Below, piece after piece: positions 36,951 through 47,281 of a stretch of 64,000 nt of DNA (within the stretch, counting starts at the first letter, position 1; each line of letters begins with the position of its first letter). The notes under the pieces were generated by a model, which was not told the DNA's origin, did no database searches, and was given only the letters and a program-made list of their open reading frames with translations. Source of the stretch: Euptelea pleiosperma (taxonomy: Eukaryota; Streptophyta; Magnoliopsida; Ranunculales; Eupteleaceae); the NCBI GenBank assembly GCA_035048495.1, contig CM068552.1, positions 29,886,154 through 29,950,153 of the forward strand, written 5' to 3'. The position numbers and the translations under genes are program-made.

Positions 36951-37399
36951 CTCCCTTGTGTCTCCTTTTATCTGATGAACAGTACCGCCTTCCTTTCTAG
37001 TAAGGCTCCAAAAACTCACTTATCAGTTCAGACCAGTAGATTGCACAGAATCCGTCCATCCGTCCATCCATCAACATGTCCATTCCAACATCTAACGTCA
37101 CGTGTGGACCATGGGATTCAAAGCTTGACATGACCATGATCAGTTGAAATGGGGCCCACCAATCCCCATAAAGCCCTCTTCCTGCCTCCCTCTCGCCATG
37201 TACAATCAACCCCAAATAAAGGACCTCTCTACCAATCTGGCCGACCAGCTGTAAATAAACAAATCCCATTCTTTTTCTCTTTCAGCAAGTACTCCAAACA
37301 GCCCCCTCCCTCAACCCCACTTTTCAAAACTAATATTTTAATCCATGATTTGAACAGGTCATTTTAGGAGGATTCATCAAAGATGTGTTAGTTACGAAT

Positions 37400-38210
37400 A
37401 AAAATCATTTTTATTTTGTCAGTTCCTAAGGTACCCAGAATTGGAACCAATATTGTTGGTTCTTATCCGTTCCGGTTATCAAAGTGATGGATCCAAAATT
37501 GGAACCCGTCAGTTTCGGCTCCAATCAGCGGCGGAGCCAGGATTTTCTTCAGGGGGAGGGGCGGAGCACAATCTTATAGTATATGGTGGGTGCGCTAGAG
37601 TTTAAAGGATTAAAATATATCTAGGGTCGAGTTCATGGGACTCGTCTTTTTTCACTAGTGTTCTTGGCCTGGCTTCCGAGAATCTAACGGTACTGGTTGA
37701 TAGCATTGAGCTGTTGCATTCACTTTTATCACTTTTTTGCCAAAGAAAAACTATATTGTTGGATTCGCGAAATCCCCGGCCGAAGGACACGAGTTAAAAG
37801 ACGAGTCCTCGGAGCCTTTTGTGTGTGTGGGTGGGGGGGATTAAAATATAAGGGTAATTTTGGAAGTAAAAAAATTTAGGTTTTTGACGAAAAATAATTT
37901 TTAAAAAGATTTTGAAAGTTGAGGGAGCACGATATATACCCCTTCCTGGCTCTGCGCGCCATTGCTTATGGTTCCGGGTATATTGGTTCCAATCTTGGTA
38001 ATATTACAATTTTAACACTATTTATATATCATTTCCAGTTCCTATTAATTTGTAGTCCAATATCAACTACACAGAACCAAAACTGTTATTTTCGGTTCAA
38101 TTCCAGTTCCTTTTTAGTCAGTTCCCAAAAATGTGGAACTTGAACTAGTGTTTTTCGGTTCTGGTTTCAATTCGATTTCGGTTAAAAGGGTAAAAATTGA
38201 CACCCATACT
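37400..38210. repeat. GTGTCAAT-family MITE split by an insertion
   Basis: GGTTCC/GGAACC-rich text at 37425-37526 resumes at about 37963 and runs to GGTAAAAATTGACACCC (38189-38205). In between (about 37527-37962) is an element whose ends are GGCGGAGCCAGGA and, inverted, TCCTGGCTCTGCGCGCC. Confidence 0.65.
37527..37962. mobile_element. Nested element with GGCGGAGCCAGGA termini
   Basis: The left end GGCGGAGCCAGGATTTTCTT and the right end CCTTCCTGGCTCTGCGCGCC are inverted. It interrupts the GTGTCAAT MITE, so it is the younger of the two. A lone right end of the same type is at position 119. The target duplication was not clear. Confidence 0.6.
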
Positions 38211-38700
38211 TGAAAATACTCCACCTCTCTATACCCCACTTTTCCAAAACTATTATTTTAATCCAAAATTTGAACGGGTCTTTCAAGGAGAATACATCAT
38301 AGATGTGCTGGTTACAAATAAAAATCATAGATGTGTTGGGTGATAAAGGTGATCAAAAGGGTTACTAAGAAAAGAAAGAAAAAAAAAAGGTTGGATGGAT
38401 ATAAAAATGAGAGGATTATGTCCTCTGGTTCGGCGAGTGTTGGGACCACAAAAAATAAATGGCCGACTAAGGAATTCAAACTGTTATTTCAGACCCAGAA
38501 GGCCACAACAGGATAACATGTCTCTTGTCACTCTCTTTATAAGATTTGACGTTCTAATGCATGCTTTTCTACTACTAAGACGGTAAGACCACTTCTTCAC
38601 CCCAACACAAAGAGACACCCCCAACACGCACCCGACCCGGCATTTAAGTCCTCATGTTTCCACCCCCCTCCGCCCTATCGTTTGCTCTTCAAAACCTTGG
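38211..38700. other. IDL upstream region
   Basis: No gene seen. It includes a partial repeat of the 37300-37400 text (CCCACTTTTC...AAAACTA.TATTTTAATCCA at 37316 and 38236) and an A-rich tract. Confidence 0.4.
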
Positions 38701-39020
38701 GAAACAAGGCAACCCACATCCTATATATTCTACTGATCCCTCTCTCTCTCTCTCTCTCTTTAAACTTATTCTGCTTTTTTTTCTTGGACACTAAGCTCTC
38801 TTTAAACTTCTCTTCAAGACATTTTCATTTCTATCAAGGCTCGGTCTTATGTTTAGAGGGTTCTTTTTTAAAGGTTTTTTCTACAGAAGGGATGTTATTG
38901 TGAACATTTCTAGCTAGTTTGTCCGTTGAATCCTCTAATTTATTTCTAAATTTATCCTCTGAAGGTCATCTTGACCTATTCGGAGTGTTCTTTGGTTTTC
39001 TTTCTTTTGTTTTTAAAGAG
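38701..39020 (+). promoter_or_regulatory. IDL: IDL promoter and long 5' leader
   Basis: CCTATATATTC (about 38719) is a likely TATA box, followed by a CT repeat and a T-rich leader of about 280 nt. The leader holds upstream ATGs (for example 38682 and 38919) that open short frames; the one at 38919 is in frame with the peptide gene. I place the start at 39021 because only that Met is directly followed by a normal signal peptide. Confidence 0.5.
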
Positions 39021-39248
39021 ATGGGTATTTGTAAAAGACCTTTAATTCTACTGTTGTGGTTCTTGCTGTTCATCTTCTTTGTTGGATGCTGTCATGGCTC
39101 AAGAACCTCTCAAGGTTTCAAGATTAAACCAAGGCCTCAGAATTCTGGCTACTTCTTTGGATTCTTGCCTAAAGGGATGCCGATCCCACCTTCTGGTCCT
39201 TCAAAGAAACATAACGACATTGGCTTACAAAGCCAGCAATCGCCTTGA
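39021..39248 (+). CDS. IDL: IDA-like (IDL) secreted signalling peptide precursor
   Basis: A 75-codon, intronless gene. Residues 1-26 are a signal peptide: basic start MGICKR, a Leu/Phe core, and a small-residue end near CHGS. The variable middle is Lys/Arg-rich. The C-terminal conserved block FFGFLPKGMPIPPSGPSKKHN contains the PIP core, the hallmark of INFLORESCENCE DEFICIENT IN ABSCISSION and IDL proteins. In the known family this peptide is released by proteases, proline-hydroxylated and perceived by HAESA/HSL receptor kinases, controlling cell separation (abscission, lateral-root emergence). After the motif there are 11 residues (DIGL...). Length and layout are typical. Which IDL member it is cannot be said. 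Confidence 0.92.
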   Translation: MGICKRPLILLLWFLLFIFFVGCCHGSRTSQGFKIKPRPQNSGYFFGFLPKGMPIPPSGPSKKHNDIGLQSQQSP

Positions 39249-39462
39249 TGATCGATAAGAGAGAATTTGGAGGATTAGGTGATTTTATGATCTTATTTTT
39301 GGTTTTTTTTTTTTTGCTCTTTGGGTATTCTTTTTTCTTGATTTTTTTCCTTTATAGGTACGTGGTGTGCGGAGAATGGTTGGTTTAAATTTTTGGAGTG
39401 CAACAAATGGGTTGACAGAAGGTTCTAACAATTGGGTTGACAGAAGCTTTTGTACAGAGAAG

Positions 39463-39463
<1 letters not shown>

Positions 39464-39499
<36 letters not shown>

Positions 39500-39500
39500 A
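39464..39500 (+). repeat. (GAT)n microsatellite in the IDL 3' region
   Basis: About 12 GAT units, 215 bp after the IDL stop and probably inside its 3'UTR. The opposite-strand poly-His frame is an artefact. Confidence 0.9.
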
Positions 39501-39859
39501 CATGCAACAGTTTTAGTTGTATAAACCCTCCTCATGTTTTTAATTTTTTAATTTTTTTCTTGATATTTAGACCCAATGATGGGTATTTAATGAATTAATC
39601 AGACCCATTTGATGGGTATACTTTGAATTATTATTGATATGAGGTAAAATCATGATGAGACTACAATTTATTTTTTCAATTGATTGCATTTGGGGTTCCT
39701 TTTTTTCTTTGATGGGTAGTTCCAGTTCTTTTCTCACATGGGTAGCTACTAATTTGTGACTTGTTTGAACAGTATGCGTACAAGAACTAGAAATATGGTA
39801 ACATGTTGATACAATGGACTGTGCCACTATCATTTTGATTCAATCGATATGTACTGGCC

Positions 39860-40115
39860 CTAGGTAGCGCATTTTTCTGGGCCCGCTGACTGAATGGATG
39901 TTTAGCCCAACACTTGATCGATAATTGACACAAAAATTTCAGCTTCGGTTGATGATTTCGAGCCGTTGTATGTAGATATTGAAACATGCTTGAATCGACG
40001 GATCGGAGTTCATATTATAGTGGCTAGAGATAACCAATCAGGGTATTTTTGGTGTGTATATCCACCAAGGGGTGGGCTAAACAAAATGCGATAAGTAGGG
40101 CGACTGATCTCGACT
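39860..40115. repeat. Diverged G-box-family copy
   Basis: 'gaatggatgtttagccca' near 39893 and 'ggtgtgtatatccaccaagg' near 40049 are the family's two arm texts. The outer arms are eroded and no G-box is retained. Confidence 0.5.
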
Positions 40116-40338
40116 ATAGCAAAATCCCATTGGAGCCATAGTTAGTAAATTCTTGAATTATACGTACGAATTATTCCGTTTTGGACGAGAAAAAATATTT
40201 TATAAGACAAAAAATGTCCATAATTTATATTTTTTTAGGTTTATTTTATTTTTTAAATTATTTTTGCTGATTAACATGTTTTTAAATGACAAACCTGAAT
40301 TGTACTCAAAACATTTCCCATATCATATTTTTTTGGTT

Positions 40339-40654
40339 ATTTTAGTAACACCCCCCTGAAATTTAAAAGTAATTTGTAATACACCCTTATGCTTTCAAAC
40401 ATTAGGATTAACCTCCTTGACCTTGTTTAACAGTGGTTGACTTGAGTTAACATGGTCTTGAATCACATGTCGTTAGCATTGTAATTGCAATATTATGATC
40501 TTTTCATAAGTGCATTAACAAGCGCATGATGCAGGTCACATTGTAATGTTAGTCAAATGATGGTTGAACTAGGTCAAGGGGGGTAATCCTAAAGTTTGAA
40601 AGTATAAGGGGTATTACAAATTACTTTCAAATTTCAAGGGGGTATTACTAAAAT
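40339..40654. repeat. Fold-back MITE with ATTTTAGTAACACCCC arms
   Basis: ATTTTAGTAACACCCCCCTG mirrors AAGGGGGTATTACTAAAAT. The arms of about 85 bp run through AAAGTAATTTGTAATAC and its complement and AGGATTA/TAATCCT. Non-coding. Confidence 0.8.
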
Positions 40655-40794
40655 ACCCTATATTTTGGGCTCCCAAAAGGTAACTATGGTTGATGTAAAT
40701 AGTGTTTGACATTTAAAAGGGTACATAGTCTCTTGACCTGTCACACCACCGAAAAAAGTTTTTGCTGCAGTTCCTCTCGCTTGCAGGGCGCTTG

Positions 40795-41050
40795 AGAAAC
40801 GCATGCCCCACGTGGCAGTCTTTCAGGCCCATTGACCCACGCATGATTGGACCACCCTTTATGGAATTAAAAAAACAGAAATCAGCCTGATTGGTGATCT
40901 CTAGGCGTTGATTCAAGTATTTTCCATGAGGCAATACCTTTGATATTGAAAAAAAAAAAAGCCATTATTTTGGGTATGCAGATCGAATGGATAAAGATTG
41001 CAAATCAGGCTGATTTTTGGTATGTAGGCCCATCAAGGGATGACCCCCTC
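40795..41050. repeat. G-box-family copy
   Basis: CCCACGTGGCAGTCTTTCAG at 40807, then AAATCAGCCTGATTGGTGAT and, on the right, CAGGCTGATTTTTGGTATGT. The right outer arm is lost. Confidence 0.6.
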
Positions 41051-41298
41051 AGGAGTCAGACTTGGCACTGTTGATTTCGAGAATCACAGCGCCGAGTCCG
41101 ACTCCCGAGGGGGGTCAGAAGGGGGGCGGGCCACCTAAGCCCGACCCAATAAAAATTCGTGCCCATTTGGAATGGAAATTTAATTTACACAATTTTCAAT
41201 ATAATGTCTAAAATATAAATTATTCTTAAAATAATTAGAAATGCTGACAATTGGCATAGTAATGTAAAATTTCAGGGAAGTTACCGTACACAGTCTAA

Positions 41299-41603
41299 GG
41301 GCCTGTTTGGCAAAGCACCGCAGCGGAAAAATAAAATATTTGCACACGCTAATATTCGTCCAGGCGTGTTTGGCAGCCACTTGCCCCCGGCAAATATTTA
41401 GCTGGGCTCACAAATCCCCCCCTCCTGTGTAAATACTTTCACGCCCATTAAGCGTTGGTAGAAAAAACCCACTCAAATTGAAAATGAAGTAAGCTAGCTA
41501 ATACGTGTACCAAGCGTTGTTAAATATTGATATGAACAAATATTTAGCCAAGATAATATTCATCTGGCTAAATATTCGCCTTTCTCACGTACCAAACAGG
41601 GCC
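41299..41603. mobile_element. Tourist-like (PIF/Harbinger-type) MITE
   Basis: 305 bp, with GGGCCTGTTTGG at the left and CCAAACAGGGCC at the right, flanked by TAA on both sides (41296-41298 and 41604-41606). A 3-bp TAA target and this TIR fit Tourist-like elements. Confidence 0.75.
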
Positions 41604-42194
41604 TAAGTATATAAACACGAGAAAATGTTGGCTGGTAGTGCAGTGCGCCATCAAGATGATATAGGAATAATCAGCACTACATGTAGAGGTGGGGTCAGCA
41701 ACGCTTACGAAGATTCTCCTGTTAAATCATGTGGGTTCCACATCCACCTACGGTGGTGATTATTACGTGGTAAACTTTATTTGCTGGCTTATTGCACCAG
41801 CTAAAGTTTTCCCGATGAACAAAAGTGATGTAACCTCTCATCGAGAACTCCAATTCAAATGGTTTCTATCATTTCCCATCTCAACATAAACTTATATTGA
41901 ACTCTTGATGACAGGAGAAAACGTGTTCTGTACGGGCAATTGTATGGCTAGGATGCGTTTTGAGTCTTGTGACTCGTGTAGATGTCGATCGGTACATATG
42001 GGTTCACTGGATCATGTTCATGCGATGCACGAAGTAGAGGGAGCGGCTCGGTGTAGCTCGTCATGGTGGCAAATCGAGTAGGTGGCAGTTAGCATCAATG
42101 GTTCGTGTCCCCCTAATGCTTTAAGGAGGCAGCTTTTTTATGTTGGCACATGTTCACCTAGAAGACTGAAAAAGTCTATGATTCAGATATTCAT

Positions 42195-42745
42195 CAAATG
42201 CCACGTGGGACACTCTTTCGGACCCACTGACCCACGAATGTTTGGTCCACCTCCTTGTGGAATTACACACCAAAAAATCAGTCTGGTTGGTGATTTTTAG
42301 CCGTGTGATTTGAGCACTTTTTCATCATGGGCTTGGCCCTGTTCATCCATGGGTCAGCGGGCCGGAAAGAGTGGCATGTAGTATTTTGAGGGATTTCTTT
42401 ATCTAACATTTGATACAGAATTCTGAATCAATAAATGGCTTGTCCATGAGTACTCCTCTCACAAAATGCCACGTGGCACACTGTTTCGTAGGAACGCACT
42501 GATCCCATATTTGTTTGGCCCACCCCTTGGTGGACCAACACATAAAAAATCAGCTGACTTATTGTTTTCTAGCCATTGGATTCGAGGCTTTTTCATGGGG
42601 TGATTCTAACTGTTAGATTCAAACATTTTATTGGAGCACTCAAATCGAACAGCTAGAAATCACTAATCAAAGTTGATTTTTGGTACGTAGGTCCACCAAG
42701 GGTGGACCAAACATCCATGGGATCATTGAGCCCGGAAGAGAGTGT
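42195..42745. repeat. Two G-box-family copies side by side
   Basis: Copy one (about 42195-42370) starts AATGCCACGTGGGACACTC. Copy two (about 42460-42745) starts AATGCCACGTGGCACACTG and keeps the right arm, GGTCCACCAAGGGTGGACCA. Both contain AAAAAATCAG. Confidence 0.6.
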
Positions 42746-43114
42746 CATTTCAGAGGGGTACCTCAAACTTTGAAGTCTCCGGGGACAGCAAATTTTGGCT
42801 TAAGATGAGTACTCCATGCAATTGGTATCCTTAGAAACATCATCATCGTCATCTCAGAATGTGGGCCCACCATTTTTTGAGCATATTATGTATTTTTATT
42901 AGCTTATAAGATGTGTGGGGCCTCACATTCCATCATCAACGAGTCATGAATCATGTGACAATGAGGTGACATATGTTGTTATTTTACGTGGGTGAAGCAT
43001 CAGATGGGGATCCCTAATCAAGAGATTCAAAACCTCGTGTTGACCGGACCCCATTTTATATTAGGGATAATAATGATTCCTTCAATGTTAATCTTTAAAA
43101 CCAAGCATCCTGAC
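42746..43114. other. Intergenic sequence, no gene
   Basis: No inverted termini or protein motif was seen. Confidence 0.3.
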
Positions 43115-43405
43115 CCAAGTGGGGTCGGGATCGGGGGACAACCATTTGGCGGACCCGCATAGAAGATGAATCAAGGGCCGATTTATCCTTACAAAAATTC
43201 AAATCATTCCGATATTCGTGGACTAGTTTAGAAGTTGAAGAATTATAGACTGTCTATTTTTCTTTTTTCTTTTTTTCGTGTAACTTGAAAACCACATTTG
43301 ATGGGGTTAGAAATTTCAGAGTAGGCTGATCCTATCATGGTGATCTATATGGTGAGGAGATCATCCTCACCAAAAATCATCCATTGATTCATCTTCTAGT
43401 GATCC
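43115..43405. repeat. GGGTC...GACCC-family MITE, right end truncated
   Basis: GGGGTCGGGATCGGGGGACA (43122) and GAAGATGAATCAAGGGCCGA match the element at 17117-17496. The right arm ends at TTGATTCATCTTCTAG. Confidence 0.65.
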
Positions 43406-43514
43406 AATAGCCGGGAAAGGGCTCACCCTACGGCCTTAGCCCTATCCTATCATGTGTACCGTGGAATTCGTCATTTATTGTAGGATTTTTCGGGATTTTT
43501 GTTTGCCGGAAAAA

Positions 43515-44260
43515 GATTGAAAGGACTTCCAAATTTGAAAGCTAAAGCGAGACTTTGGAGAAGCATTCATAAAGGACTGACCAACAGCAATAAATATGTT
43601 TGGTGGCAAATTGGCAATGGTGGACTGGTTGATGTATGAACTATGAACTATGAACTATGAACAGACCCTTGGATTCCTGAGTTGCCTATACATAGCCTTA
43701 ACCTGGACCATTGGATTCCTGAATTGCACCAAGGTTTGGCAATTCATCAACAATTCAACATGGACTTGGCGGATATCCCTCCAAGGCTCCATGTGCCTAA
43801 ACGAAAATGGCCAATTCAAAGTCGGACTACTCCAATTTAGCAGCCTCAGGGGGTAAAAATTGGGGGACAAAGCGTACACAGAGTCCATCTCTTCATTAAA
43901 TGTACTACCAACCCAAATTAATTTACAACCATTTATCAATTTGGAACTTTGACTCAGGAGGGCGTTCCACCACTTCGGCTGATGCGGACGTGGTTCCCTT
44001 GTCGTGAAAGAAGTAATGAAAGAGAAGCCTTGAGAACCTGCTGCCCATTATGGGAAAATCAACTAGAAATGGTTCAACATTTGCTTGTTGATTGCCCTTT
44101 TACAAGTTTATACTGGTTTGTTCCCGCTAGTGACAGTTCAATGGACCAAGATCATGATCTGCATTCACAGCTACCTTTCATGGTTAAAATGCAAAGCAAG
44201 GGGCAAGAAATGCTTCCATTACAAAATGAGACTCCTACATGGGTTTTTGGATAAAACGTA
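43515..44260 (+). pseudogene. LINE relic with zinc-binding RT-associated domain
   Basis: Frames shifted by breaks give LWRSIHKGLTNSNKYVWWQI then GNGGLVDV and, further on, CPLWENQLEMVQHLLVDCPF. The latter matches the zf-RVT pattern (Cys...HLL..Cys) found after reverse transcriptase in plant LINEs, with the first Cys-X2-Cys damaged (CPLW). Reading frames shift and the rest of the polymerase is missing. Confidence 0.65.
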
Positions 44261-44464
44261 TAATTTTATCCCATAGTATACCGAGGAATAGAAGTCTCTA
44301 AACACAATCTTAGTCCTTCCAAGATTGGATTTCTCTTTAATCTATAAATTAAGGTAATGAACAATTTGAAAGAAGTAAAGATCCAAAGAAAGTTATGGCC
44401 GAGCAATAGCTACTATAGAATGCTCTTCGCCCTTATCAAGCTGACCTAGAGGGCAAAGGAGAAA

Positions 44465-45110
44465 CTTTGTCGATTGTGCAAATTTTATTAGTAAATCTCG
44501 GAGAAGGTTCTAATCCTCAAAGGACATATATGGGTACATATTTATTTCAGATCGAAAGATCCGACCTAGTTGCCTTCTTCAAAAAGCACCGTAACGTATT
44601 CGCATGGTCTTTTGAAGATATGTCAGGTAACAACCCTAGCGTTTTGTTCTACAAACTGAAAGGAGACCCATGCTACTCTCCAGTAAGGCAGAAATCGAGG
44701 AGAATAGTGCCTGAACATCAACAGGGGTCCGTGATGAAGTTAATAAGCTGCTGAAGCTTGGGTTTATTAAAGAGATGAAATACCCTAAGTAGGTAGTTAA
44801 TATTGTAGCCATACCAAAGACGAAAGGGAAGATTAAAGTTTGTATTGTTTTACAAATTTGAACAAGGTTGCCTGAAGGATAGTTTACATATGCTGGAGAT
44901 TGATCAGCTTGTTGAAGATACCATGGGCACAAATTATTATCCTTCATGAATGCATACTTTGGTTGTAATCAAATTCCTCTCTACGAAGCCGATCAAGAAA
45001 ATACATCATTCATCATTGACCGAAGTCTATACTGCTACAAGGTAATGCCTTTTGGACTAAAGAATGTTGATGCAATTTATCGAGAATCTTAACATATTCA
45101 TCAAAGACAT
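44465..45110 (+). pseudogene. Ty3/gypsy pol relic (reverse transcriptase start)
   Basis: HRNVFAWSFEDMSGNNPSVL, then PVRQKSRRIVPEHQQ, and later VWCAIP-like broken text, DQLVEDT and YKVMPFGLKN match the N-terminal part of gypsy reverse transcriptase in order. Frameshifts and stops after about 44754 show it is dead. No LTR could be paired with it. Confidence 0.7.
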
Positions 45111-46069
45111 AACTTTGTTAAACAACTGGTGAGATATGGAGCCATTGTTATAGACTTTGTAAAGTCAAAAGAGTACATAACTAATCATTTGAAGAAAGGA
45201 TTGGCGAGAGAGATAGTTCTAAGTATATCGGGGCTTAAACTTATAGATATATAAATATTGGACAATGGAAACCCAACCAATGTGACGAGAGATCCCAATA
45301 TATAGGGTCAATGGGAAAAACAAGTTGTCTGAGTGATTGTTGAGGGTACCTATATAAGAGTTATATATACTCCAAACCGATCCATATGGTGTAGTAGTTC
45401 CATCTATATCATGTGGAGGTTGAGTCACACTCTTAATATCTTCTATAACAAGTAAATCTAGTAGTGTATAGATATAAGGGACTCCTTGTAAAATGTACAT
45501 ATATGAGTATGGAAGTAGAGTCGTTTCTCATAAGAATTTAGGCTGATTCTCTATAGCACTTATGAATACCTAAGAAATGCTCAAGGTCGGGATGAGCACG
45601 ATCATAAGAACCCTAATGTTGACAAAGAAAGTTGTGTAGTTTGTTGTTTCAATTTATACTATAAAGTTGAACAGTGCAAGACTATTAAACAGCTAATAAA
45701 CCCAATAGACTTGCACTGAGTAGAGGTTCAAGTCCAAAAGTCACCTCTACCCATATATGACATTTTCAATTTTAACCTTCATTTATCTTAAAATTCTATT
45801 AATGTGGGATTGTTAAAAAAATATTTGAGTAAAATTATTAAAGCAAAAAGTATCCTAAGGAGTATTGAACCTAGTTCCTAAATTATTTTGTTCTAATTAA
45901 GAGTTTTTAGAACAAAAAAATATCATAAGGAGTTTTGACTTAGATCTCGTATACATTGCTTTTGTTCTACAAACTTTCAAAAACGATTTTGAATTGAAAT
46001 TTTGGAGAAAAATTTAAAAAAAAAAAAAAGGCTCTTATATTTTAAATCAAAAATTTTGAGAAAATTTTT
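45111..46069. other. AT-rich decayed repeat, no gene
   Basis: Probably degraded retroelement sequence following the gypsy relic; TCAAGTCCAAAAGTCACCTC-type text has no readable frame. Confidence 0.3.
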
Positions 46070-46814
46070 TGTCCCACATTGCTTGGGAGTGTGGAGATCC
46101 TTGAGTACATAAAGATGAGAATTGGCCCTAAAGGGTGGAGCCCTTGGGTCTCCAATTTTATGCCCATTGGACATAACTATGCATCTCATTACATACACAC
46201 GCGCGCGAAGTTAAACTAGGTTGTGGGTTGTGTCTTGTAAGCTATAAGTTGTGGGCTGTTGTAAGCTCGACCTATCTTTTTAGGCTAAAAACCTTTGATT
46301 TTGCTTCTCTTTAATGAAAATATTTTTTAATTAATCTTATTTCCGTTCATCGTATTTAATTTATTTAGTATTATTACTCTTTAGTCCCTAATAAGAGTTA
46401 TTAGGGCTAAACGGATCTCTCTATGCTACCTCTATATAAAGAGGTTTAGGGAGTCTGAAACACACGAAAAACAGTAGCAGAAAGCTCTTCTTCTCTATGT
46501 TTCTCTGCTTTCAAGAGTTTGTTTTTTTGGTTTCATCAACAAAGAGTTCAATTCTCACTAGGGTAGTCATATCTTGAGAGCTGAACGTCTGACATAGTTG
46601 ATAGCATCAAGATGTCAACTTGCAATGGGTGTCAATTACCTTAAGGACAGCATCAAGGACGCACCTGTACCAATGAGTTCTTAAGTATATCTTTTGACTT
46701 TACATTATATTGCTCGACTGGTTTAAACTACTATCTTTTATTAGTGCGGAAATTTGGATTTTAGTTAATATTATAATTATTCCGAATATACATCTATCCT
46801 ATAATTTTCCAACA
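46070..46814 (+). mobile_element. Probable LTR (TGTCCCACATTG...CCAACA)
   Basis: Starts TGTCCCACATTG, a common plant LTR start, and ends TTTTCCAACA. It has a TATA box (CTATATAAAG, 46432-46441) with a leader beyond it. The 5-bp flanks (ATTTT and GGCTG) do not match, and no partner LTR is in the window, so it is truncated, recombined, or its true edges differ. Confidence 0.5.
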
Positions 46815-47281
46815 GGCTGGTCATTAAGGGAGGTGCAAAAGGAATTTTTGATTCTTATTGAAATCCAATAGAGGGGGAACATTTTTGTTTCATGTAACAT
46901 CAATGTCCTTCATAGGGCGTGTTTAGATATGGGTTTAAGTTCTAGCCACAGCAAATACACCAGAAAATGCCATAGTTATGTGAACTACTGATTTACTGAT
47001 CAAGAGATCCATAACAGTTTAATTGGCAAACCAGTTCTTGATTGGAGCATAGTTCAAAAATCATCGGGAGTGCCACTAACGTTCTTAAACTTTGGGTCAA
47101 GAGGTATATTTAAGGTCCATTTATCTTGCTTTTCTTTACAACATTTTTATCTCTGAAGTTCCCCGCATCAGTGAAGGTGACACTATTTATTTCGATAGCA
47201 CCTCAGTGCTCTCAATCATTTCAAGAGAAGCTGCAGATGATCCTTTGACAGAAATGAAAGCTTTTCCATAAAGATACATCA

